DNA of 64,000 nt from NCBI GenBank assembly GCA_026627065.1, contig JAPNUO010000005.1:62001-126000 (forward strand). Reading direction: 5' to 3'. The DNA comes from Bacillota bacterium (GTDB lineage Bacteria > Bacillota > Sulfobacillia > Sulfobacillales > Sulfobacillaceae). The notes under the pieces were generated by a model, which ran no database searches, was not told the origin of the DNA, and was given only the letters and a program-made list of their open reading frames with translations. This document shows positions 53,161 through 61,374 of the stretch, piece after piece (the first letter of the stretch is position 1; every line of letters begins with the position of its first letter). The position numbers and the translations under genes are program-made.

Positions 53161-54777
53161 ATGACCAACAACCTCGTAGCGCGTCGAGGGCCATCCATTG
53201 TTCCCCTGTGGTGGGGGCTTTGGATTGTGTTGTCCGTCGGGCCAGTGATAGCCTACGCCAGCCCGCTGTGGAACAACATTTTGGCCGACACGCCTATTGC
53301 AGATCTTGTCTGGATTCCCATCATTACCCTGGGGTGGCTTGGGTGGATCTTGCTCACGCATCGTCAACCCCTGCGCGATGACCGTGAACTGAATGTGATC
53401 TTGGGCGGATTGCTAGCTTTGGTGGCGGGAATGGCATTGGCTTTAGGGCCAGAGCGGTGGCCGGCCTTTTTTGTATACGATCATGGCGGGTTATTGCTGT
53501 GGCCGGTGTGGATGCTGGCCATGGTCTGGCTCTTTTGGGGCATCGGTTGGACACAGTTAGTCTTGCCCCCACTGGCGTATCTCTTTTTAGCATGGCCGCC
53601 GTTGTTTGAAAGCATGGCTAACGCGACTCAAGGCGTGTTGGTGCGTTGGGCAGACGACATGTTGACGGCGTTGTCGACACACGTGAATTGGCTTGCCACG
53701 ACCGCGGTGCCTGGAACCTACTCCGTAGTGTTTCACCACATTCCGGTATCCGTCGTGGTGGCACAAGCCTGCAGTGGCGCGGATAGTCTCATTGGCGCCG
53801 CAATATTGTTGCCATTAGTGTGGTTCGTGGTGCAGGGAGCATGGTCCGCTAAATTAGTGGTCAGTCTTGGCACCAGCGTCGCGGCTTTGGTTCTCAACTG
53901 GGTTCGGCTGGCTTTGATCGTAGCTGCCACCCACTGGATTGGGCCTGACATCACCTTTGGCGTCATTCATCCCGTGTTGGGCTTTATGCTCTTTGCATTA
54001 TTGGCGGTGGCGGTGGCGTTGTCTTTTCGTCCGTTGGGTTTGACCCTGCCGTCGCGAGACAATAATGAACCGTATGCGCCGCAAGGGTGGCTGCCCGTCG
54101 GCGTTGGTGTGGTCGTGGGGGGGCTCACGTTTCTCATGCTTTGGCCCCTCTTTTCCTTGGCCCAGGGGTCCTTTGGGAATCCGGCTCCTCTGGCGTCCTA
54201 TAATGCCCGAACCTTTTTGCCCGTCATTTCCGGGATGACGCGTGAACCCATTTATTACGCCAATGAATCGTCCGTGCTCGGGGCAGGAGCTCAAACTCAG
54301 GCGGATCTTTATGTGGATACGCGGGGCGTGGGCGAAGCGATGCTCGAGCTTTGGAGTACGCCGGACGCCAATGCGTTAGCAACGTATGGCTTTCAAAACT
54401 GCCTGTTATACCACGGGGACGTGATTCCTGCGGTGCGTTCGTTTCAACTGCGCCCCGGAGTGGTGGCAACGGCTTATGCGGTGACCTTGCCGCCGGCCCA
54501 TGTCGGAGGGAGGCGGTCGACGTATGTCGATGTGGAGTGGAATAGCGCAGTGAGGGTGCATGGCGTGATTGAGTATCAGCGCTGGTCGTTAGCGGCGTTT
54601 GCGGCGTCGCGGCCCCGTTTGCCAGTGAATGTCGGAACCGTTCGATTGTCTGGCCTGACTCCCATTGAAGCGATGGTGGCGCCCGGAAGTACGGGGCATT
54701 GGACAGCATCTTGGACCGCAACGCGGACCGAGCTGGTGGCCATCGCCCAGCAAATTTTTGCGCGGAGTGCTGGTTAG
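53161..54777 (+). CDS. Exosortase/archaeosortase-family membrane protein
   Basis: 538 residues. About nine membrane helices up to residue 340, then an outer C-terminal domain. Candidate catalytic residues are arranged as in exosortases: Cys204 in VVAQACSGADSLIGA, Arg249 in LNWVRLALIV, His270 in GVIHPVLGF. Members cleave C-terminal PEP-CTERM-like tags and probably transfer the protein to another surface molecule. The C-terminal domain (NCLLYHGDVIPAVRSFQL, then IEYQRWSLAAFAAS) is outside the membrane and may act in substrate handling like EpsI. Start chosen at MTNNLVARR with AGGTG seven bases upstream. First gene of a run with glycosyltransferases. Confidence 0.8.
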   Translation: MTNNLVARRGPSIVPLWWGLWIVLSVGPVIAYASPLWNNILADTPIADLVWIPIITLGWLGWILLTHRQPLRDDRELNVILGGLLALVAGMALALGPERWPAFFVYDHGGLLLWPVWMLAMVWLFWGIGWTQLVLPPLAYLFLAWPPLFESMANATQGVLVRWADDMLTALSTHVNWLATTAVPGTYSVVFHHIPVSVVVAQACSGADSLIGAAILLPLVWFVVQGAWSAKLVVSLGTSVAALVLNWVRLALIVAATHWIGPDITFGVIHPVLGFMLFALLAVAVALSFRPLGLTLPSRDNNEPYAPQGWLPVGVGVVVGGLTFLMLWPLFSLAQGSFGNPAPLASYNARTFLPVISGMTREPIYYANESSVLGAGAQTQADLYVDTRGVGEAMLELWSTPDANALATYGFQNCLLYHGDVIPAVRSFQLRPGVVATAYAVTLPPAHVGGRRSTYVDVEWNSAVRVHGVIEYQRWSLAAFAASRPRLPVNVGTVRLSGLTPIEAMVAPGSTGHWTASWTATRTELVAIAQQIFARSAG

Positions 54778-54829
54778 GGCTCGAGATGCTGTCACAGTGG
54801 GTCGAAAGCGAGAAGGGACGTGAACACGG

Positions 54830-57049
54830 ATGAGCGTCGTCGTGCAAGATTTGTGGGAGCACCTGCCGGAGGTGTCGCTGGTCACCTGTGGCCCGGAGGG
54901 CGTTCGCTGGACCGAGGCGATAGAGCGGTCGGCGGTCTGGTCCGTTCCGGCTGCGCTCTGGGCAGACCAGAACGCGATTCCGCTGCGGTGGGTGGACGGA
55001 GCCCTCTGGTGGGCGGTGGCGGATCCCGCCAGCTGGGCGGTCATGCAGGCACGGGTCCTTTCCGACACCGTGCGGTGGTGTCGCACGACGTTGTTTGACG
55101 TGAAAATGGCACAGTGGTTGTTGCCCCTTGGGGAGGACAACGAGTCTCGACGATTTGGCGCCATTGCCGCCCGCCGGTTCGGGCTCAGCGAGGCGGCGCG
55201 CGCCGAGGTGGTCGCGCGCCAGCGCACCAGCGGCGGGCGCTTTGGGGAGATTTGCCTCGCCCTGGGGATCTTAACGCCGTGGCAGGTGGCGGAAGTCTTA
55301 AGCGAGCAAACCGGCTTGCCGCTTGTGAATCTCCTCGAGCCGCCGGAGCCGCTCCCGGCGTCGGGGGCCCTGGACGCCGCCTGGGGCCTAATGACGGCGG
55401 AGGAATGGCGGGCCCTGGGGATGGTGCCCATCCGCGCCGCCGCCGATGAACTGGTTGTGGCGACCGCGGATCCCTTTGATCTGATTGGACGGGTGCGCTT
55501 GGCGGCGCGCACCCGTCAAGAGATTCGGGTAGTGATCACCGGCGCGCGCGACCTCGAGGCGGTATGGGCGGCCCGCTATGGCCGGGAGGAGCTGACGGCG
55601 AGCGTGCGGCAACTGGCGGACCAACAGCCGGAAAACTCCGCCCGGCGTACGGTGACTCCGCGTCAGCGGCTGCTGCTCATTGGCGTCGGCCTCCTGTTTT
55701 TGGCCTGTGCTGCCTGGCACACCGTAGATACCTTGGCGGTCGTGAGCAGTGTGCTCACGTTAGGCTATGCGATTTTGGTCGCCCACCGGCTGTGGATTAT
55801 TGACCGCGGGACCGCCCAAGCGTCGGTGCTGCAGGTGACGGAGGAGGACCTCAAGGGGCTCGACGACAGCCAGCTGCCGGTGTACACCATTCTCATTCCC
55901 GTGCGCGATGAAGCGGCGGTGTTGCCCGGCTTGATGGCGGCGTTGCGGCAGCTCGATTATCCTCCGGAAAAACTGGACGTCAAGCTGCTGATCGATGCCG
56001 ATGACCGGGCTACCTGGGAGGCGGCGCGGAGTTTGCGGGTGCCGGGCTTTGTGGAGCTGGTGTCGGTCCCCGTCAGCGAACCGCGCACCAAGCCACGGGT
56101 CTGCAATTTTGGGTTGCAGCGCGCCCGCGGCGCCCTCGTGACGATTTACGACGCCGAAGACTTGCCCGAACCCACCCAATTGAAGAAAGCCTGGCTCGCC
56201 TTTCAGCGCGCTCCGGCCCGGCTCGCCTGCGTGCAGGCCAAACTCTCGTATTTTAACGCGGAGCAAAATCTCTTGACGCGGTGGTTCACGGCGGAATACG
56301 GCGCGTGGTTTGACTTGCTGTTGCCGGCGCTTCACCAGGCGCGGCTTCCGATTCCGCTCGGCGGGACCTCCAACCACTTCCGTACCAGTGTGTTGCGCGA
56401 ATTAGGGGCGTGGGATCCGTACAACGTCACCGAAGATGCGGATTTGGGCATGCGCTTGTACAAGGCGGGATATCAAACGGCAGTGCTGGAGTCGATCACC
56501 TACGAAGAAGCCAATGCCGAATTTGTGAATTGGGTGCGCCAGCGATCGCGCTGGATCAAAGGGTATCTCCAAACCTGGTTGGTGCACATGCGCGCCCCGC
56601 GTCGGCTCTGGCGCCAATTAGGTCCGCGGGGGTTTTTCGGATTTCAGCTGGCCATTTTAGGCACCCCCCTCATGTTTTTGTTGAATCCGGTGTACTGGCT
56701 CCTCACCTCCCTGTGGTTTGCCAGCAACTGGGGGGTGATTCCCCAACTCTTTCCGCCCGGAATCTATTACTTAGGTATGCTCAACTTGTTGGCTGGCAAT
56801 TTTGTCTTCACCTATCTGAACGCGGTGGGGGCGGCGAAACGCGGACAGTGGACGCTGATTCCGTCGGCGCTTTTGACCCCGCTGTATTGGAGCATGATGT
56901 CGTTGGCCTCGTGGAAAGCCCTGTTGCAACTGGCAACGCGGCCGTCCCATTGGGAAAAAACGCGGCACGGCCTGGCCGACTGGACGGCCGCGCTGACGTC
57001 CTGGCAGGGCGGAAGCCCGCGGACGGCCACGAAAAAAGAAAGCGCGTAA
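54830..57049 (+). CDS. GspE_N/MshEN-GT2 fusion glycosyltransferase
   Basis: 739 residues. The N-terminal 260 contain GspE_N-type cyclic-nucleotide-binding-like domains, such as RFGEICLALGILTPWQVAEVLSEQTGLPLVNLLEP. Two membrane helices come next (LLLIGVGLLFLACAAWH; VVSSVLTLGYAILVAHRL). The GT2 domain has YTILIPVRDEAAVLPGL, the DxD-like YDAEDLPEP, catalytic TEDADLGMRLYKAGY and the processive-type QRSRWIKGYLQTW. Three or four C-terminal membrane helices follow. The GT core resembles cellulose/hyaluronan-synthase-like enzymes. Lies 52 bases after the exosortase gene; a processive surface polymer or protein-linked glycan is possible. Confidence 0.87.
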   Translation: MSVVVQDLWEHLPEVSLVTCGPEGVRWTEAIERSAVWSVPAALWADQNAIPLRWVDGALWWAVADPASWAVMQARVLSDTVRWCRTTLFDVKMAQWLLPLGEDNESRRFGAIAARRFGLSEAARAEVVARQRTSGGRFGEICLALGILTPWQVAEVLSEQTGLPLVNLLEPPEPLPASGALDAAWGLMTAEEWRALGMVPIRAAADELVVATADPFDLIGRVRLAARTRQEIRVVITGARDLEAVWAARYGREELTASVRQLADQQPENSARRTVTPRQRLLLIGVGLLFLACAAWHTVDTLAVVSSVLTLGYAILVAHRLWIIDRGTAQASVLQVTEEDLKGLDDSQLPVYTILIPVRDEAAVLPGLMAALRQLDYPPEKLDVKLLIDADDRATWEAARSLRVPGFVELVSVPVSEPRTKPRVCNFGLQRARGALVTIYDAEDLPEPTQLKKAWLAFQRAPARLACVQAKLSYFNAEQNLLTRWFTAEYGAWFDLLLPALHQARLPIPLGGTSNHFRTSVLRELGAWDPYNVTEDADLGMRLYKAGYQTAVLESITYEEANAEFVNWVRQRSRWIKGYLQTWLVHMRAPRRLWRQLGPRGFFGFQLAILGTPLMFLLNPVYWLLTSLWFASNWGVIPQLFPPGIYYLGMLNLLAGNFVFTYLNAVGAAKRGQWTLIPSALLTPLYWSMMSLASWKALLQLATRPSHWEKTRHGLADWTAALTSWQGGSPRTATKKESA

Positions 57050-57072
57050 CGATGCCAAAGGAGGGGACTCGC

Positions 57073-57327
57073 GTGGGACTGCGTCGGGTAGCGACCACCA
57101 TAGGTTTCCTATGCGCGGCGGTCGCCGCGTTAGGCGCGATGGCTGGCCTGCTCACATTGTTGGCGGTCATGCCGATCATTGTGTTTGTGGGGACTCTGCT
57201 TGTCTATGCGGTGCTATCCTCCGGGACCGGATCCCGTCCGGAGCCTCGCGCTCGAGTCGTGAGGTGGCCCATGGAACGGCAGACAGCGCCATCCCAGCAT
57301 GAGGAGGAAGAATCGCCGTATGTATGA
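57073..57327 (+). CDS. Small two-span membrane protein
   Basis: 84 residues with two hydrophobic spans, GFLCAAVAALGAMAGLLTLLA and PIIVFVGTLLVYAVL, then a basic and acidic tail (EPRARVVRWPMERQ, HEEEESPYV). Start is GTG with AAAGGAGGGG six bases upstream; an ATG 21 bases earlier lies before that ribosome site. Its end overlaps the next gene. No family recognised. Position within the exosortase run suggests an accessory subunit. Confidence 0.6.
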   Translation: MGLRRVATTIGFLCAAVAALGAMAGLLTLLAVMPIIVFVGTLLVYAVLSSGTGSRPEPRARVVRWPMERQTAPSQHEEEESPYV

Positions 57328-58972
57328 CATTGTCAATGACGTCTCCACCGCAGTCAACCCTACCGAGACAACGGCGCTCCCCCATCCCCGCCGCCTTCCT
57401 GAGAGCGCCTGGGTTTTTATCTCTTCGCTCGTCTTCTACCTAACCGTCGCTGTCTATCTCGTTTACGGCGAACATTATTACGCTGGCGACGCCTTGTCGC
57501 GAGTAGCCAACGCCTATTACGTGCTCTTCAGCCAAAATCCCCACTTAGGGGCCATTGGCATGGTGTGGAATCCGTTGCCCAGCGTCTTGGAACTGCCCAT
57601 CGTGGCGCTGCATCCTTGGTTTCCGCAGGTTGTCACCCAAGGGCTGGCGGGCGACGCGGTGACCGCAGTTTTAGGCGCCTTTGCCGTGACGCATTTGAAT
57701 GCGATTCTCCGAACGTTTTCGTTGCCGCGGCTCTGGCGGTGGGCCTTGGTGCTGGCATTTGGGTTCAATCCCCTGGTGGTCTTGTACAGCGCCAATGGCA
57801 TGAGCGACATGATGTGGGTTGCTTGCATCCTCGGCACCTACCGCGGTGTCCTCGGCTACCTCGAGACTGGCTCCTTGCGTCGGCTGATTAGTGGGGCCCT
57901 CTGGCTGGCTGCCGGTTTTGGCATGCGCTACGAGGCGGTGCCCTTTGGGGCCTGTGTGATTGCCGCGTTAATGGCAGCCCAGTGGGGCCGAACGGAACGC
58001 GCCCAGTGGCAAGGATCGGGGGTGTTGCTAGGCGCTCCGATAGTCTTTGCCGGCATGGTGTGGATCTATTTCAACTGGATGCTCATGAAAGATCCCCTCT
58101 ACTTTTTGAATTCAGCGTACAGCAATCTAGCTCAGACCAGCACGGGGGCCTACATGACCCGGGGGATCGTCGCCGCGGACCACCATGTCCTGGGAGCATT
58201 GCTCTACGTCGTTCGCTTTGGGTTTTTTTACTGGCCGCTCTTTTTGGCGTGGCCGCTGGCGCTGGGATTAACCCTCCGTCGCCGGGCCGATCGCCGAGCA
58301 TTAGTGCTGGTCGCCGGCACCGTGGGCGCGGAACTTTTAGAGCTGGCCTTAGTCTACCAGGGGCATCTCGGCGAATGGGATCGTTACTTTCTCGAGTTTA
58401 TTCCCAACGGGATTGTGTTGACAGGGTGGGTGCTGAGTCAAGCGTGGCCCTGGCTGTCCCGACGGTGGCTTGTCTGGCGGGGGATGGCGCTGGCAGTTGT
58501 GGGAGCGCTGATCCTTTCCGGCAGTGTCGGCACCTATTTTGCACTCCAGCATTCGGAACTGGGCCATCCGGACGGCCAGGTCATCGATTGGGCCCTGGCC
58601 GGGCGCTCAATGAAAAGCACCGCGGATAATCCTTTTACGGAAGATCAGACAGTGATTGACTATGTGGATCAGCATCCCGGCATGACCATCCTGGCGGATA
58701 CGTTTACCGACTGGCCGGTGGTGATTCGGGCCAAGCACCTCAACCAATTTGTGATTACCTCAGACTACGATTTTGAAGCCATTTTGCACAATCCACGGGG
58801 CCGCGTCAGCGCATTTTTGGTTCCGGAACCGCTGGGGGTAGCCACCTTGAACGCCATTAATCGCGCCTATCCCAATATGTGGGCCGGAGGCGTCTCTTGG
58901 GTGCGCCTCCTCAAATCCTTTCCCGGCGGCTTGAATTACCGTCTATACCAAGTGTTACCCAGTGCTCCTTAG
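57320..58972 (+). CDS. GT-C-like membrane glycosyltransferase
   Basis: 550 residues with about 10-12 membrane helices and a C-terminal outer domain. The first loop has an acidic motif in EHYYAGDALSRVANAYYVLF, the place where GT-C enzymes (PMT, ArnT) carry their catalytic Asp. The rest shows helix pairs and loops such as GFGMRYEAVPFGACVIAA. Such enzymes use polyprenyl-phosphate sugars outside the membrane, which could come from the GT2-GtrA protein. Start at MYDIVNDV with GAGGAGGAAG nine bases upstream; eight-base overlap with the small membrane gene. Confidence 0.75.
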   Translation: MYDIVNDVSTAVNPTETTALPHPRRLPESAWVFISSLVFYLTVAVYLVYGEHYYAGDALSRVANAYYVLFSQNPHLGAIGMVWNPLPSVLELPIVALHPWFPQVVTQGLAGDAVTAVLGAFAVTHLNAILRTFSLPRLWRWALVLAFGFNPLVVLYSANGMSDMMWVACILGTYRGVLGYLETGSLRRLISGALWLAAGFGMRYEAVPFGACVIAALMAAQWGRTERAQWQGSGVLLGAPIVFAGMVWIYFNWMLMKDPLYFLNSAYSNLAQTSTGAYMTRGIVAADHHVLGALLYVVRFGFFYWPLFLAWPLALGLTLRRRADRRALVLVAGTVGAELLELALVYQGHLGEWDRYFLEFIPNGIVLTGWVLSQAWPWLSRRWLVWRGMALAVVGALILSGSVGTYFALQHSELGHPDGQVIDWALAGRSMKSTADNPFTEDQTVIDYVDQHPGMTILADTFTDWPVVIRAKHLNQFVITSDYDFEAILHNPRGRVSAFLVPEPLGVATLNAINRAYPNMWAGGVSWVRLLKSFPGGLNYRLYQVLPSAP

Positions 58973-59030
58973 CAGTCACGGGCGGTTTGCTGTGTTCGCG
59001 ATTCAGCCGCGAAGGAGGGACAAATTACAA

Positions 59031-59070
59031 AGAAAACCCGGTGTGGGCGTGTGCCCAGACCGGGTTTTCT
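59031..59070. terminator. Bidirectional terminator between exosortase run and MFS gene
   Basis: Perfect 12-bp outer stem AGAAAACCCGGT / ACCGGGTTTTCT enclosing an inner TGGGC-GTGT-GCCCA hairpin. A-rich and T-rich arms make it active in both directions; it separates two convergent genes. Confidence 0.88.
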
Positions 59071-59096
59071 CTACGCAGCCTGACAAACAAGGGCGG

Positions 59097-60476
59097 TCAA
59101 TCCGCGATTTGCTCCAAAATCTTTCCGCGGGTTTCCGGCCCAAACACCAGCACCAACAAGGTGGCGACCACAAAGCTGGCCGCGCCCAGGGTAAACACCG
59201 CACTTTCTCCGCCCGGCACAGCCTTGAGCATGAAGGCGACAATGACGGGACCCAAAATCGCGCCAGCCCGCCCAAAGGCGGAAGCCCAGCCCGCTCCCGA
59301 CGAACGCGCCCGCGTCGGGTAAAGCTCGGGGGTGTACGCGTAGAGCACGCACCACATGCCAAAGAAGAAGAACTGCATCATGAACCCTTCGACGAACAGC
59401 AAGTGCGGCAAGGGGTGGCCGTAAAGATAGGCGGTGACTGCGCTGAGAATCAGGTAAAGCGCCATGGTGGGCTTGCGGCCAATCTTTTCAATCAGCCAGG
59501 ACGCCAACAAAAAGCCGGGAATGCCTCCCAAGGAGATCAGGGTGACAAACCCGATGGAAGACGTCACACTGTAGCCATGGTCATGCAGTAAGGTGGTCAA
59601 CCACGAGGTGAGGCCAAAGTATCCCAGCAAGGCAAAGAACCAGAGGCCGGCCGCCATAAGGGTGCGCTTCAAATATTGGCGGCTCCACAGCGTCCGGACA
59701 GGGTCGACGTTCCCGTGCTGGTGCGTACGCACGGCAAGCTGGGGTTCGGGCAAGGGCTTGCCGTACAGCGTGGCCACTTGGTGCTCGATGCCAGTCAGCA
59801 CTTGCTCGGCTTCCTCGTTTTTGCCGTGATCCATGAGCCAGCGCGGAGATTCGGGCAGGTTGCGCCGGGCCAGAAACACCACCACCGAGAAGAGGCCCAC
59901 GGCCACGAACACGAGGCGCCATCCATTGCGGGCCAGCAACGGCACGACGAGGAGAGTGACCACGCCAGAGAGAATGTAGCCGATGGTCCAAAAGCCTTCC
60001 ATCCAGGAAATGTAGCGGCCGCGCCGGTTGGCGGGAATAAATTCAGAGAGGATGGCTTGGGCAATCGGGGCTTCGCCCCCGACGCCAATGCCAATGATGC
60101 AGCGGAAGACCATGAGCGACACGGGATTCCAGGCCAGCGCCGCCAAAAAGCTGCCGATGCCCCAGACGATAATGATGGCTTGGAAAGGACGGCGGCGGCC
60201 CCAGCGGTCAGCGGCATAGCTGGCGATAATGTTGCCGATCCCTTGACCTAAGTAAGTCATGGCCGACAATATGCCAATTTGAACCACCGTGAGATGGAAA
60301 TATAACGTCACGGGAACAATCAGGAACGCTAAGAGCGCCACGTTGATTTGATCGGCCAGCCACGCGGTGGCGACCACAGCGAACAATTTATTCTGATATG
60401 CGGTCATGGGTAACCGTTCCAGCCGGTTCACCACGTTGAGTGGGTCCTGGACGTTGGCGACACTTGGGGAACTCAT
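59097..60476 (-). CDS. MFS transporter, sugar/organic-acid porter type
   Basis: 459 residues, 12 membrane helices. MFS signature between helices 2 and 3 is ASYAADRWGRRRPFQ; the region near helices 4-5 has RCIIGIGVGGEAPIAQAILSEFIPANRRGRYISWMEG; after helix 6 comes PESPRWLMDHG; helix 8-9 loop is EKIGRKPTMALY. The PESPRWL and GRR patterns belong to the sugar-porter/aromatic-acid family. Substrate probably a sugar or organic acid taken up with protons. AAGGAGG precedes the ATG. Monocistronic by position. Confidence 0.88.
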   Translation of the reverse strand: MSSPSVANVQDPLNVVNRLERLPMTAYQNKLFAVVATAWLADQINVALLAFLIVPVTLYFHLTVVQIGILSAMTYLGQGIGNIIASYAADRWGRRRPFQAIIIVWGIGSFLAALAWNPVSLMVFRCIIGIGVGGEAPIAQAILSEFIPANRRGRYISWMEGFWTIGYILSGVVTLLVVPLLARNGWRLVFVAVGLFSVVVFLARRNLPESPRWLMDHGKNEEAEQVLTGIEHQVATLYGKPLPEPQLAVRTHQHGNVDPVRTLWSRQYLKRTLMAAGLWFFALLGYFGLTSWLTTLLHDHGYSVTSSIGFVTLISLGGIPGFLLASWLIEKIGRKPTMALYLILSAVTAYLYGHPLPHLLFVEGFMMQFFFFGMWCVLYAYTPELYPTRARSSGAGWASAFGRAGAILGPVIVAFMLKAVPGGESAVFTLGAASFVVATLLVLVFGPETRGKILEQIAD

Positions 60477-60804
60477 CCATTGTACCTCCTTAAAGGTCGT
60501 GAAAGCCCGCAGGAATCGGCCGTTTAGGATACGGTACCCTCATCGGATCAACAGAGTAACCCGCCCGTGTAGCCGGTTCTTGCGACTCACCGGATGCGGG
60601 TATCCCCCTCGCATCATTAAAATGAAACCTTTTGACTACTCATATTTTAGAGAATGCTCCCCTGTTTTCATTGTCATTCGAAGACCAAATCGCGTCTGAG
60701 ATGTTGTGTGTTGTCGATAAAGGAAAGAAGAGTCTTGCCGTGGGAGGGCCGAGAGCTGAGGACTCTCGCACCTGTCTCGTACAACAGGCGAATCAGGGCA
60801 GACT
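60477..60804. other. Intergenic stretch
   Basis: No gene seen. AT-richer around 60610-60660. Upstream region of the MFS gene and downstream region of the H4MPT-type cluster. Confidence 0.4.
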
Positions 60805-61374
60805 CTAGGGGAGCAAGAAGGCTTGCAGGCAAGGGTGCAGCCAAGCCATGGGCATAATGCTCATGACAATGGCACCCTGGGCAGGATCAGGGAAGAAAAA
60901 GTGGCCCGCCGGATCCAATCCCCAGAGGGCATAGCGCGGCTCCGGCTGTTGCCAGTCCACCGGCTGCTCCAGGGCGCGGCTTAGCCAGGCTGCGAGGGTT
61001 TTGGCATGGTCCAGCCAGGATCCGTCGGGGAACCAAAAGAATTGGTGACAGGCAGCGCTTTGGGGAACTTTGAGGGCGGTGCGGGAGGGCCACTGCCAGG
61101 AGACGACATGGTGGCGGGCGGCTTCTTGGGCAAGAGCGCGGGCGGCTTGACGAATGCGGCGCGCGACGTGGGCATCCCCCTCTTTGTTGTCCCAGTCCAC
61201 CGCAAGCCACGGGAGCGCCGCAAAATCCGGCTGTTGTTGAAGACCCAGCCATTCCGCCGTGCACCAGCGGTCGGGGTAGCGGGCGGCCGACAGCCATTCC
61301 CACGGTCCTTCCCAGTGGCCTCCGATGACCCACGCATCCTGGTGGGGATAGAGGGCGCTTAGCGGGGGAACCAT
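60805..61374 (-). CDS. Unknown protein linked to the ATP-grasp gene
   Basis: 189 residues, Trp- and Ala-rich, soluble: VIGGHWEGPWEWLSAARYPD, LPWLAVDWDNKEGDAHVARRIRQAARALA, then CHQFFWFPDGSWLDHAKTLAAWL. I do not recognise a family. The start overlaps the ATP-grasp gene by 16 bases, so translation is probably coupled and the protein likely works in the same pathway. The frame is open upstream, but that part is the shadow of the ATP-grasp gene. Confidence 0.6.
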   Translation of the reverse strand: MVPPLSALYPHQDAWVIGGHWEGPWEWLSAARYPDRWCTAEWLGLQQQPDFAALPWLAVDWDNKEGDAHVARRIRQAARALAQEAARHHVVSWQWPSRTALKVPQSAACHQFFWFPDGSWLDHAKTLAAWLSRALEQPVDWQQPEPRYALWGLDPAGHFFFPDPAQGAIVMSIMPMAWLHPCLQAFLLP

